Below, one piece after another: positions 54,891 through 63,158 of a DNA stretch of 64,000 nt; within the stretch, counting starts at the first letter, position 1, and each line of letters starts with the position of its first letter. The stretch comes from Bacillus thermotolerans (GTDB taxonomy: Bacteria > Bacillota > Bacilli > Bacillales > Domibacillaceae), in the NCBI RefSeq assembly GCF_000812025.2, contig NZ_JWJE02000004.1, positions 62,001-126,000 of the forward strand, in the 5' to 3' direction. Below the pieces are notes generated by a model. It was not told the DNA's origin and did not search any database. It saw only the letters and a program-made list of their open reading frames with translations. A program made the position numbers and the translations under genes.

Positions 54891-55018
54891 GTTGGTTTCC
54901 ACTCCAGATGCTTCGCTTTTCGCGGGGCGGGCGGTGAGCCTCCTCAAGCTGCGCTTTGCGGGGTCTCACCTGTCCCGCTGATTCCGCAGGAGTCTGTGCG
55001 TCTTCCATTCCAATCAAC
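54891..55018. repeat. Structured intergenic repeat of a type common in Bacillaceae
   Basis: 128 bases from GTTGGTTTCCACTCCAG to TTCCATTCCAATCAAC. The interior is GC-rich, unlike the surroundings, and folds: GCGGG with CCCGC, GGTGAG with CTCACC, AAGC with GCTT. I recognise the pattern (GCGGGGCGGGCGGTGAGCC ... GGGGTCTCACCTGTCCCGC) as an unnamed interspersed element often seen between Bacillaceae genes; this is recollection, not a search result. It has no ORF of substance. Confidence 0.7.
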
Positions 55019-55071
55019 AAGAGTAATCAAGTTCATATAGCCGTACAGTCAGCCTTGTTTTAAAATAATAG

Positions 55072-55108
55072 AAAGCTATCCTTGTCAAAAGGGAGGCTTT
55101 ATTTTTTT
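55072..55108 (+). terminator. Terminator-like hairpin copy 2 after the repeat
   Basis: AAAGCTATCCTT / AAGGGAGGCTTT with a small loop, followed by ATTTTTTT. It is a near copy of the hairpin at 54799-54826. Confidence 0.75.
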
Positions 55109-55144
55109 GCTTCGCATAGCCAAAAGGTTCATCAGTTGTTAATA

Positions 55145-55174
55145 TTGCCGAATAGATGATAGTTCCCTTACAAT
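55145..55174 (+). promoter_or_regulatory. Candidate promoter of the methyltransferase gene
   Basis: TTGCCG (55145-55150) and TACAAT (55169-55174), 18-base spacer. Confidence 0.5.
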
Positions 55175-55205
55175 GAAATAAAGATGCATGAAGGGGGAAT
55201 GGGAG

Positions 55206-55883
55206 TTGAGCACGTCATCCTGGCAATCAGATGCGAAGGGAAAATGGAATGAAAGGGCAGGTATGTGGCACAGTAAAAGTGCTGATATGTGGGATGGAGG
55301 AAGCCGAAAGTCGGTTGTTCCTTTTTTTGTTAAACATATAGAAAAGGAAAGTCTTGTGGCTGACTTAGGCTGCGGCGACGGATATGGCAGCCAAAAGCTT
55401 CATCGTGAGGGATACACAGTAACAGGAATAGATTTATCCAATAAAATGGTGGAGCTCGCTAAGCGATTCGAAGGGAAGGGGTTATCATTCAAGCAAGGAG
55501 ATCTATCTCAGCTCCCTTTCACGACTGGACAGCTTGATGCGGCGCTGGCCATTAACTCGATTGAGTGGACAGAACAGCCATGGCAGGTGCTAAAAGAGGT
55601 TCACCGAGTCTTGAAGCCTGGCGGAAAGCTGTGTGCAGCCATTTTAGGCCCAACAGCCGGCCCAAGAGAAAATAGTTACGAGCGTCTGAATGGAAAGGCA
55701 GTCATTATGAATACAATGATGCCATGGGAGTTCGAAAGGCTGGCAGAAGAACAAGGCTTCGAGGAGATTGAGCAGCATTATGTGTACAGAGACAGCGCAG
55801 CTACGATTAATGTAGAGTCTTTGCCTGCCGAGCTAAAGCAATCGCTAACGTTTTTTACGCTCTTTATGCTAAGAAAGTGCTAG
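55206..55883 (+). CDS. Class I SAM-dependent methyltransferase
   Basis: 225 residues with a Methyltransf_11-type core: VADLGCGDGYGSQKL (SAM motif I), ITGID-like acidic loop VTGIDLS, QGDLSQLPF, and HRVLKPGGKLC. The target cannot be inferred. The TTG at 55206 is spaced from AAGGGGGAATGGGAG; the ATG at 55188 has a poorer site but keeps the same frame. Confidence 0.85.
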   Translation: MSTSSWQSDAKGKWNERAGMWHSKSADMWDGGSRKSVVPFFVKHIEKESLVADLGCGDGYGSQKLHREGYTVTGIDLSNKMVELAKRFEGKGLSFKQGDLSQLPFTTGQLDAALAINSIEWTEQPWQVLKEVHRVLKPGGKLCAAILGPTAGPRENSYERLNGKAVIMNTMMPWEFERLAEEQGFEEIEQHYVYRDSAATINVESLPAELKQSLTFFTLFMLRKC

Positions 55884-55920
55884 GGAGAAGGAATAGAATT
55901 GAGATAAAGAAGGTGTTCAT

Positions 55921-56421
55921 TTGTTTGATCCAACGGCGTTTGACAATATTAAATTTATCATGCAGGCGGAAGTGTACGACCGGGAGCTAGAGGGCCTGCT
56001 TCGTGTCCAGGACCGGAAAGATCAAATTGATCTGGCTAAGCTGAGCCGTGAAGCTTCCATTACTTTCTCTTTGAAAGCTCGTCCCAGGCTTTCTGTGATG
56101 CTTTCCATTTCCTCCAGCCTTGAGAAGCTTGCCGGTGAACTGCTTGATATACCTGAAGCCACACCGGGGGTCATGCTGGAGATTACATACAGCGGGGGAG
56201 AAACGGTGTTGACTACCCGGCGGATGGATCAATTAGAAGAGCAGTGGGGAGAGGGAAGAAGATATGAACGGCTGAAAATAGAATCAAACCAAAGGGAAAC
56301 GATCTATAAGCACCACATTCATTTCAACCGTCTGATTACAGAGGATATGATAGAGGAATTCGGGGCGCTCGTGGACTTTATTATGGAGACGTTGGATGAC
56401 AAGACAACAGAAGAACGATAA
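55921..56421 (+). CDS. Uncharacterised conserved protein
   Basis: 166 soluble residues, TTG start 7 bases after AAGAAGGTG. The sequence has a beta-rich middle (SITFSLKARPRLSVMLSIS, GVMLEITYSGGETVLTTRR) and a helical end (DMIEEFGALVDFIMETLDD). It lies 24 bases before the ABC-F gene and probably shares its transcript. I do not recognise the family. Confidence 0.75.
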   Translation: MFDPTAFDNIKFIMQAEVYDRELEGLLRVQDRKDQIDLAKLSREASITFSLKARPRLSVMLSISSSLEKLAGELLDIPEATPGVMLEITYSGGETVLTTRRMDQLEEQWGEGRRYERLKIESNQRETIYKHHIHFNRLITEDMIEEFGALVDFIMETLDDKTTEER

Positions 56422-56445
56422 GCAAGACGACGGGAGAGAGCAGAA

Positions 56446-58332
56446 ATGAGAACGTTAACAGTACAGGATGTAACGAAATCATACGGGGAGAAGGTATTGT
56501 TTGACCACCTGTCTTTCACGATTTCAGAGAAAGAACGAGCCGGCCTAATCGGCATTAACGGCACAGGAAAATCCAGCCTGCTGAGAATCGTAGCTGGTAA
56601 AGATCTTCCTGATGAAGGTGAGATGAAAGCGCCTAATGACTACTCCATTGCCTACTTAGCACAGGAGCCGGACCTGGACCCTGAGCTTACTGTAATGGAC
56701 CACCTGTTTCTAAGTGAAGCCCCCGTCATTCAGCTGCTGAAAGCATATGAGCATACATTAAAACAGCTGGAGCTTGAGCCGGACAGCCAGCTAGTGGCAG
56801 AGAAGCTGTTCGACCTTCAGAAACAGATGGATGCTCTTGGCGCATGGGAAGCAAGCACAAATGCGAAGACCATTATGACAAAGCTTGGCATTCAGGATTT
56901 TAATCGAAAGGTTGGAGAGCTATCCGGGGGACAAAAAAAACGTGTAGCACTCGCACAAGTTCTAATAGAAACGCCAGATTTGCTTATTTTAGACGAGCCG
57001 ACGAACCATTTAGATTATGAGACGATTCGCTGGCTGGAGGACTATTTAAGCAAATATACAGGCGCTTTGCTGCTTGTCACACACGACCGCTATTTCCTTG
57101 ACCGTGTAACAAACCGTATCTTTGAGCTGGACCGCGGACGCTTATACACATATAAAGGAAACTACCAGGATTATATTGCTGCAAAAGCGGAGCGCGAAAT
57201 ACAGGAGGCAGCGGCAGAGGAAAAAAGGAGAAATCTATACCGCCGGGAGCTTGCCTGGATGAGACGTGGGGCAAAGGCAAGAACGACAAAACAGAAAGCA
57301 AGGATTGACCGGTTTGAGCAATTAGAAGGCAAGCTTGGGCAGGGGCCGAAGAAAGATCAGCTTGACTTATCTGTCAAAGGCAGCCGGCTCGGGAAGCAAG
57401 TGTTTGAGTTGAAGGATGTAACTAAAACCTTTGGCGAGAAAGTAATCATCAAGGATTTTAATTTGATTGTGAAGCCTGGCGACCGTTTTGGCATTGTCGG
57501 CAAGAACGGCAGTGGCAAATCTACTTTCATGAATATGCTTGCTGGCCGAATCCCGTTCGACAGCGGAGAAATGATCACAGGGCAAACCGTGAGAATCGCT
57601 TATTACACGCAGGAGCGCGTAGATATGGATGAGAATCAGCGGGTAATTGCTTATATTCGTGAATCAGCAGAGGTAGTCGTTACTAAGGCGGGAGAGACGA
57701 TTTCAGCTGCTCAAATGCTTGAACGCTTTCTTTTTCCGATGCATGCACATGGTACGCCAATTTCTAAGCTTTCAGGCGGTGAAAAGCGGCGGCTTTATTT
57801 GCTGAGACTGCTGATGACGCAGCCGAACGTGCTGCTCTTGGATGAGCCGACGAATGATTTAGATACAGAGACGCTAACTGTGCTTGAAGATTATCTAGAG
57901 GATTTCCCTGGTGTGGTTATTACAGTCTCCCATGACCGCTACTTTCTCGACAAAACCGCGGATCAGCTTCTTGTCTTCGAAGGGGATGGCGCGGTCGATT
58001 CTTACTACGGCTCCTACAGCGACTATTTAGAGGAGCAGTCCCAGCTCGAAAAGAAAACGGAACCCCTGCCGAAGGAGAAGAAGCAGGAGGAACAGCCAAA
58101 GAGCAAGGCAAAGAAGAAAAAGCTGACTTATAACGAGCAGCGCGAGTGGGAAACGATAGAAGATGATATCGCTAAGGTAGAGGGCCGGATTGAAGAAGCG
58201 GAGAAAGAACTCGAGGAAGCGGGAAGTGACTTTGAAAAGGCTCAAAGGCTCAGTGAAGAAATTGAGCAATTAAATGAACAGCTTGAGCATTACATTGAGC
58301 GCTGGAGCTATTTATCTGAATATGCGCAATGA
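56446..58332 (+). CDS. ABC-F family ATPase (YfmR/Uup-like)
   Basis: 628 residues with two ABC domains and no membrane domain. Walker A: GINGTGKSS and GKNGSGKST; signatures LSGGQKKR and LSGGEKRR; Walker B LLILDEPTNHLD and LLLDEPTNDLD. The linker between domains (about 245-300, Arg/Lys-rich) is the ribosome-contacting P-site motif region of ABC-F proteins. The C-terminal ~100 residues are a charged coiled coil of Uup type. Layout and length fit B. subtilis YfmR, which resolves stalled ribosomes; a resistance role cannot be excluded. Confidence 0.9.
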   Translation: MRTLTVQDVTKSYGEKVLFDHLSFTISEKERAGLIGINGTGKSSLLRIVAGKDLPDEGEMKAPNDYSIAYLAQEPDLDPELTVMDHLFLSEAPVIQLLKAYEHTLKQLELEPDSQLVAEKLFDLQKQMDALGAWEASTNAKTIMTKLGIQDFNRKVGELSGGQKKRVALAQVLIETPDLLILDEPTNHLDYETIRWLEDYLSKYTGALLLVTHDRYFLDRVTNRIFELDRGRLYTYKGNYQDYIAAKAEREIQEAAAEEKRRNLYRRELAWMRRGAKARTTKQKARIDRFEQLEGKLGQGPKKDQLDLSVKGSRLGKQVFELKDVTKTFGEKVIIKDFNLIVKPGDRFGIVGKNGSGKSTFMNMLAGRIPFDSGEMITGQTVRIAYYTQERVDMDENQRVIAYIRESAEVVVTKAGETISAAQMLERFLFPMHAHGTPISKLSGGEKRRLYLLRLLMTQPNVLLLDEPTNDLDTETLTVLEDYLEDFPGVVITVSHDRYFLDKTADQLLVFEGDGAVDSYYGSYSDYLEEQSQLEKKTEPLPKEKKQEEQPKSKAKKKKLTYNEQREWETIEDDIAKVEGRIEEAEKELEEAGSDFEKAQRLSEEIEQLNEQLEHYIERWSYLSEYAQ

Positions 58333-58410
58333 GCAAAGATAAGCCATCCCTTCTATAATATATGTTAAAATGTCCGTAACGATTTGAGTAAGTGAAAGGA
58401 GCCGTTCGTT

Positions 58411-59535
58411 TTGCGGATTTTGAAGATTGAACCTACACCAAGTCCAAATACAATGAAAGTAATTTTGGATGAAGAACTGCCAGCAGGAAAAAGCAATAAC
58501 TACAAGTCAGGAGAAGCAGAAGGTGCTCCGGAAAAGATACAGGCTATATTAGCCATTGAAGGCATCAAAGGTGTCTATCACGTGGCAGATTTTCTAGCTA
58601 TTGAACGCAATGGGAAGTATGACTGGCAGAAGCTGCTGCCGCAGGTAAGAGAGGTATTTGGCGAAGCTGCAGCCGAGGGACAGGCATCAGTTATCGATGA
58701 TGCTTTTGGTGAAGTCCAAGCATCTATCCAAGTATTTAAAGGTATTCCAATTCAGTTGAAGTTAACATCAGCCGATGAGGAGAAGCGTTTTCCGCTTCCT
58801 GATGAATTCATGGAGGCGTTCCAGAAGGCTCAGCTGGCGGATGATAACTATGTGCTTCAGAGGAAATGGGAGGATTTTGGCATACGTTATGGCGATTTAG
58901 ACGAAATCGGAAAGGAAGTAGTAGAGGAAATTGTTGCGGCTTATCCGAAAGAGCGTCTTGAATCCCTGGCGAGTGCCGGAGCCGCAGGAAAAAGCGTGCC
59001 GGAGGCGAAGCGCCGCGGCCTGAAGCTTACTGTCCAAATGTGGCAGGAAGAGGAGGACTGGCGCCGCCGTTATCAGTGGTTGGAGCAAATGGATGATCCA
59101 ACGGAGGAAGACTTGCCTGTGCTCCAGCTAGCTCTCGAGGATAAGAAGCCTGCCGTCCGCCGGCTGGCGGTTGTTTACATCGGCATGATTGAAGATCAAT
59201 CGGTCTTACCGCTTTTATACCAGGGCCTCAAGGATCCGACTGTGACGGTACGCCGCACGGCCGGGGACTGTCTGTCAGATTTGGGGTTTAAAGAGGCAAT
59301 CCCTGCTATGTGTGAAGCGCTCAAGGACAAGAGTAAGATCGTGCGCTGGCGTGCGGCCATGTTCTTATATGAAGTAGGCGATGAAACGGCATTGCCAGCT
59401 CTGAAAGAGGCAGCAGAGGATCCTGAATTCGAAGTGCAAATGCAGGTGAAGATGGCCATTGAGCGAATTGAGGGCGGAGAAGAAGCAAAAGGCTCTGTCT
59501 GGAAGCAGATGACAGAAGCAAGAGAAAATCGATAA
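58411..59535 (+). CDS. ypgR: Conserved virulence factor C family protein YpgR (Nfu-like N-domain and HEAT repeats)
   Basis: 374 residues. The first ~90 (ILKIEPTPSPNTMKVILDEEL) resemble the N-terminal domain of Nfu iron-sulfur scaffold proteins. The C-terminal ~130 are HEAT/PBS-lyase-like repeats (KPAVRRLAVVYIGMIEDQ, TVTVRRTAGDCLSDLG, SKIVRWRAAMFLYEVGDE). This arrangement is that of CvfC of S. aureus and YpgR of B. subtilis. TTG start behind AAAGGAG. No cysteine pair of Nfu is present, so it is not itself an obvious cluster carrier. Followed by brxA. Confidence 0.87.
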   Translation: MRILKIEPTPSPNTMKVILDEELPAGKSNNYKSGEAEGAPEKIQAILAIEGIKGVYHVADFLAIERNGKYDWQKLLPQVREVFGEAAAEGQASVIDDAFGEVQASIQVFKGIPIQLKLTSADEEKRFPLPDEFMEAFQKAQLADDNYVLQRKWEDFGIRYGDLDEIGKEVVEEIVAAYPKERLESLASAGAAGKSVPEAKRRGLKLTVQMWQEEEDWRRRYQWLEQMDDPTEEDLPVLQLALEDKKPAVRRLAVVYIGMIEDQSVLPLLYQGLKDPTVTVRRTAGDCLSDLGFKEAIPAMCEALKDKSKIVRWRAAMFLYEVGDETALPALKEAAEDPEFEVQMQVKMAIERIEGGEEAKGSVWKQMTEARENR

Positions 59536-59549
59536 ATGGAGGAATAAAT

Positions 59550-59984
59550 ATGACAAATGCTTATGAAGAATATATGAAACAAATGGTTATTCCAATGCGT
59601 GAGGAGCTAACAAATGCTGGTTTTAAAGAATTAAAAACGCCAGAGGAAGTGAGCGAGTTTGTTTCTAACGCAGAAGGCACTACATTGGTAGTTGTAAATT
59701 CTGTTTGCGGCTGTGCGGCCGGGCTTGCCCGCCCTGCTGTCGTTCAGGCGGTTATGCATGAGCCTGCTCCTGACAACCTGGTTACAGTCTTTGCCGGTCA
59801 AGACCGGGAGGCAACAGCGCAAATGCGTGAATACTTTGATGGGTATGAGCCTTCCTCTCCATCCATTGCTTTATTAAAGGGACAAGAGGTGGTTCATTTC
59901 GTTCCACGTGAAAACATTGAAGGAAATGATATGGGCTCTATCATTCAAAATTTAACAGAAGCATTTGATCAACACTGTAAATAA
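59550..59984 (+). CDS. brxA: Bacilliredoxin BrxA (YphP)
   Basis: 144 residues of the UPF0403/DUF1094 family with a thioredoxin-like fold and the CGC active site in NSVCGCAAGLARPA. Bacilliredoxins remove bacillithiol from mixed disulfides on proteins; bshA and bshB1 of that pathway are in the same window. Ribosome site GGAGG. Position after ypgR and before the ypiP homologue favours BrxA over BrxB. Confidence 0.94.
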   Translation: MTNAYEEYMKQMVIPMREELTNAGFKELKTPEEVSEFVSNAEGTTLVVVNSVCGCAAGLARPAVVQAVMHEPAPDNLVTVFAGQDREATAQMREYFDGYEPSSPSIALLKGQEVVHFVPRENIEGNDMGSIIQNLTEAFDQHCK

Positions 59985-60055
59985 ATAAAAGCGGAATGTC
60001 TTTAGGCGTCCTTCAGTATGCAGGCAAACAGATGAGGCGCTTGTGGAAGTCTGGA

Positions 60056-60080
60056 GGATGTCTTTAGGCATCCTTTTTTT
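60056..60080 (+). terminator. Weak terminator after brxA
   Basis: AGGATG / CATCCT short stem with an 8-nt loop, followed by seven Ts. The loop sequence TCTTTAGG repeats one at 59999-60006. Confidence 0.6.
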
Positions 60081-60091
60081 AAGGAGAAAAG

Positions 60092-60868
60092 ATGATTGTA
60101 TCTACAGCTGCCAGGACGAACGATAAACTGAATGAGCGAGCACAGAGTGCAGCCGAACAGCTGCAAGCACCGTTCGTTTTAAGGAAAAAACGCTCTATAG
60201 CTGCTCTTCAAAAGGCTTATAACACTGGATGTTTAATTGTCGGAAAGGACCGGCTGGAGTATTATCCGTTTGGATCGGCCGAACCTTTTTTCTTTCATCC
60301 TAATTCAGCGTCCTTTCGGGTTAAGCGGCTGATGAGGGGAGAAGTAGATCCTTTTATTGAAGCGGCGGGCCTTGAGAGAGGAATGACTTTACTGGACTGT
60401 ACTCTCGGTCTTGCCTCAGATAGTATTGCAGCAAGCTGCGTTGTCGGGCAAGAAGGAAAAGTAATAGGAATTGAGGGAAATCCGGTTCTGGCTTATATTG
60501 TAGAGCAGGGATTAAAAGAATGGGAATCACCTGTAGCAGAAATGAATGAAGCGATGGCCAGAATTTCCATTAGGCAAGGGAACTACCGGGACATATTGCC
60601 GGGGCTTTCTGATCAGTCAGCAGATGTAGTTTATTTTGACCCGATGTTTACGAAGGCAATTTCCGCCTCGGAAGGCATTGCTCCATTAAGGCATTTAGCT
60701 GTATATGAGGAATTGAATGAAACGGCAATAAAGGAAGCGCTGCGCATTGCCCGAAGGAGAGTGGTTCTTAAAGACCACTATCAATCGCCGAGATTTAAGC
60801 GGTTCGGATTTAAGCAGCAGATTCGCCCTGCTTCGCTTTTCCATTTTGGAATCATAGAAGTGAAATAG
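60092..60868 (+). CDS. ypiP: Class I SAM-dependent methyltransferase YpiP
   Basis: 258 residues. LLDCTLGLASDSIAAS is a variant SAM motif I, IGIEGNPVLAYIVEQGL supplies the acidic ribose contact, and DVVYFDPMF is the catalytic-loop motif; this combination resembles RsmJ-like rRNA methyltransferases. ATG directly after AAGGAGAAAAG. It lies between brxA and thyA as ypiP does in B. subtilis. RNA as substrate is inferred. Confidence 0.85.
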   Translation: MIVSTAARTNDKLNERAQSAAEQLQAPFVLRKKRSIAALQKAYNTGCLIVGKDRLEYYPFGSAEPFFFHPNSASFRVKRLMRGEVDPFIEAAGLERGMTLLDCTLGLASDSIAASCVVGQEGKVIGIEGNPVLAYIVEQGLKEWESPVAEMNEAMARISIRQGNYRDILPGLSDQSADVVYFDPMFTKAISASEGIAPLRHLAVYEELNETAIKEALRIARRRVVLKDHYQSPRFKRFGFKQQIRPASLFHFGIIEVK

Positions 60869-60900
60869 CAGCAGCACGTTTATAAGTAAGGAGAGAAAAA

Positions 60901-61857
60901 ATGAGTCGAAACGAACGTCAGTACCTGGATTTATGCCAGCATATCTTGAAAGAAGGAATAAAAAAAGAGGATCGCACGGGAACGGGGACGATTTCCGTAT
61001 TTGGAGTGCAGATGCGCTTTAATCTGCAGGAAGGATTTCCACTTTTAACGACAAAGCGTATTCCTTTCCGCTTAGTGGCAAGCGAACTGTTATGGTTTAT
61101 TAAAGGGGATACGAATATTCGTTATTTACTTGAGCATAATAACAACATTTGGAATGAATGGGCGTTTAAAAACTGGGTAGAGAGCGATGAGTACACAGGT
61201 CCCGATATGACGGACTTCGGTCTGCGCGCCCTTCAAGATCCGGTGTTCAATGAGGAATATGAAAAGCAAATGAACGCATTTAAAGAGCGTGTTTTAACAG
61301 ATGATGTCTTTGCGGCACGGTTCGGCGAGCTTGGTGACGTATACGGCAGCCAGTGGCGGGCTTGGAAAACGACCAAAGGAGAGGCCATTGATCAGCTGGC
61401 AGATGTGATTGAAAACATTAAGAAAAACCCCGATTCCCGCCGGCTGATTGTATCGGCCTGGAATCCAGAGGACATTCCATCTATGGCTTTGCCGCCATGT
61501 CATACACTGTTTCAATTCTATGTAGCCGATGGCAAGCTTTCTTGTCAGCTGTACCAGCGTTCTGGGGATATTTTCCTCGGAGTGCCGTTCAACATTGCCA
61601 GCTACGCTCTGCTGACTCACTTGATCGCACATGAGTGTGGTCTTGCACCGGGAGAATTCATTCATACGATTGGGGACGCGCATATTTATACGAATCATAT
61701 TGAGCAGGTGAATAAGCAGCTGGAGAGGGATCCGAGAGAGCTCCCTCGCCTGTCCATTAACGGAGAGAAGCGTTCGGTGTTTGAGGTTGAGCTTTCTGAT
61801 CTCTCTATAGAAGGCTACGACCCTCATCCTGCTATTAAAGCCCCTGTAGCTGTTTGA
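60901..61857 (+). CDS. thyA: Thymidylate synthase
   Basis: Methylates dUMP to dTMP with methylene-tetrahydrofolate, releasing dihydrofolate. The 318 residues are of the longer type with the ~50-residue insertion also seen in Lactobacillus casei, whereas B. subtilis ThyB has about 264. The catalytic cysteine is Cys200 in [33 protein letters not shown] and HIYTNH are conserved. Followed by folA after 23 bases. Confidence 0.97.
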   Translation: MSRNERQYLDLCQHILKEGIKKEDRTGTGTISVFGVQMRFNLQEGFPLLTTKRIPFRLVASELLWFIKGDTNIRYLLEHNNNIWNEWAFKNWVESDEYTGPDMTDFGLRALQDPVFNEEYEKQMNAFKERVLTDDVFAARFGELGDVYGSQWRAWKTTKGEAIDQLADVIENIKKNPDSRRLIVSAWNPEDIPSMALPPCHTLFQFYVADGKLSCQLYQRSGDIFLGVPFNIASYALLTHLIAHECGLAPGEFIHTIGDAHIYTNHIEQVNKQLERDPRELPRLSINGEKRSVFEVELSDLSIEGYDPHPAIKAPVAV

Positions 61858-61880
61858 CAACAAAGGAAAGAAGGGATAGC

Positions 61881-62372
61881 ATGATTTCTTTTATTTGGGC
61901 AATGGACAAAAATGGGGCAATAGGCAAGGATAATGCCCTTCCGTGGAGACTCCCGGAGGATTTAAAGTTTTTCAAGGAGACAACGATGGGTCACCCTATT
62001 GTGATGGGCAGGAAGACGTATGAATCCATCGGAAAGCCGTTGCCGGGCCGAGAGAATATAGTCGTTACTCGCAACCCTGCCTATGAAGCTGACGGGTGCA
62101 CGGTTGTTCACTCTTATGAAGAACTGCTGGAGAGAGCAAAAGAAGTGGAAGAGCTCTTTGTTACTGGCGGAGGAGACGTGTTCAAACAGATGATGCCTTA
62201 CGCGGATAAGCTGTATGTAACGTATATTGATGATGTATTTGAAGCAGACACCTATTTCCCCGAGGTGATCGATTGGGGAGAATGGTCGCTCCTTTCAGAG
62301 AAGAAAGGTGAAAAGAACGAAAAGAATCCTTATGATTATTACTTTCGTATTTACGAAAGAAAGCACTCTTAA
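61881..62372 (+). CDS. folA: Dihydrofolate reductase
   Basis: Regenerates tetrahydrofolate consumed by thymidylate synthase. 163 residues with the substrate helix ALPWRLPEDLKFF (Asp27), the NADPH-binding GRKTYESIGKPLPGRENIVVTR and GGGDVFKQ. The ATG at 61881 follows AAAGAAGGGA; the frame opens inside thyA at 61854. thyA-folA operon, closed by a terminator. Confidence 0.97.
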   Translation: MISFIWAMDKNGAIGKDNALPWRLPEDLKFFKETTMGHPIVMGRKTYESIGKPLPGRENIVVTRNPAYEADGCTVVHSYEELLERAKEVEELFVTGGGDVFKQMMPYADKLYVTYIDDVFEADTYFPEVIDWGEWSLLSEKKGEKNEKNPYDYYFRIYERKHS

Positions 62373-62413
62373 AAAATAGGCGAGGCAGTATTTTCTGCCT
62401 TGCCTATTTTTAT
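62373..62413 (+). terminator. Terminator of thyA-folA
   Basis: AAAAATAGGCGAGGCAG / CTGCCTTGCCTATTTTT with one G-U pair and a 6-nt loop. Confidence 0.9.
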
Positions 62414-62456
62414 TACTGCCCGCCCGTCCTCGTTTACCGCTGCGATATTTTGGCCT

Positions 62457-62737
62457 TCACCGCCATGCACTTTCCTGTATTTCTGCTAAAGTATTTGCTA
62501 GATCAAGAACGGATGGCAGAATGAGCGGGATTATAATAAAAAACGAAAACGTCCAAGCTGTGCTCAAAAAAGTGTGATGCTGCTGCATCCTTGCGTCCCG
62601 CATTGCACTGCTTGAAGTCCCTTTTCACTTATAGCTGAAAAATAACCGCTTAACCGCACTCCAAATAAGAAAAACCATGCTATTCCAATAGAGCTTAAAA
62701 TTGAAATGACTTTCATCCAAGCTCTTACCCGTCTCAC
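62457..62737 (-). pseudogene. Small two-span membrane protein gene, frameshifted
   Basis: On the - strand GGGAGGG stands 6 bases before a GTG at 62737. The frame reads MRRVRAWMKVISILSSIGIA, then WFFLFGVRL, to CGTQGCSSITLF and stops at 62564. Adding one T to the T6 run (62571-62566 on the - strand) continues without break as FLSTAWTFSFFIIIPLILPS through SVLDLANTLAEIQESAWR to a stop at 62457. The repaired protein is about 93 residues with two membrane spans. An extended -10 (TGATATAAT, 62774-62766) lies upstream. It looks like a gene lost by a one-base deletion, or a sequencing error; I do not recognise the family. Confidence 0.6.
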
Positions 62738-62779
62738 CTAAAACCCTCCCATATCAATGAGTAGAATTATATCATTTTT

Positions 62780-63067
62780 AAAGTAGTTCTTATCCGGTCT
62801 CCATTGACTAATTTAGTTTATTAGTTTAGCAAATAAATCAAAATATATATTATTGTACATTCGGAATTTTACAGGAGCTGCTGTAATTGTGACAGAGGTT
62901 ATTTAGAAGTCCAATATAACAAAAAATAATTATGCTCTTTGCTTTTTCACAGAAATGCAGATCATACACTTAAAGCCTGTGAATCCCTTGTGTACTCCCC
63001 GTTTATAACAAAAAAACAGCAAAATAAAATATGAGAATACAGACTGTAATTATTATTCTGAAAATAC
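62780..63067. other. AT-rich intergenic region
   Basis: Between the decayed gene and the next promoter lie about 290 AT-rich bases. I see no ORF, T-box or known riboswitch in it. Confidence 0.5.
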
Positions 63068-63096
63068 TTGATTTTCTAACATGCTTAAAGGATAAT
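63068..63096 (+). promoter_or_regulatory. Promoter of the ABC substrate-binding protein gene
   Basis: TTGATT (63068-63073) and GATAAT (63091-63096) with a 17-base spacer. Confidence 0.55.
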
Positions 63097-63158
63097 AAAT
63101 TTAACCTGAAAGATATAACTAAAAATTTAGAAATTATAGTTCTAAAGGAGGGAAAGGC

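Noticed and set aside
54846-55040. 64-residue ORFs on both strands over the intergenic repeat
   Set aside because: They lie in a structured non-coding repeat and a terminator; the frames have no ribosome sites.
62413-62780. Empty intergenic region after folA
   Set aside because: The - strand reading in two frames gives a coherent membrane protein with start signals, so it is listed as a pseudogene instead.
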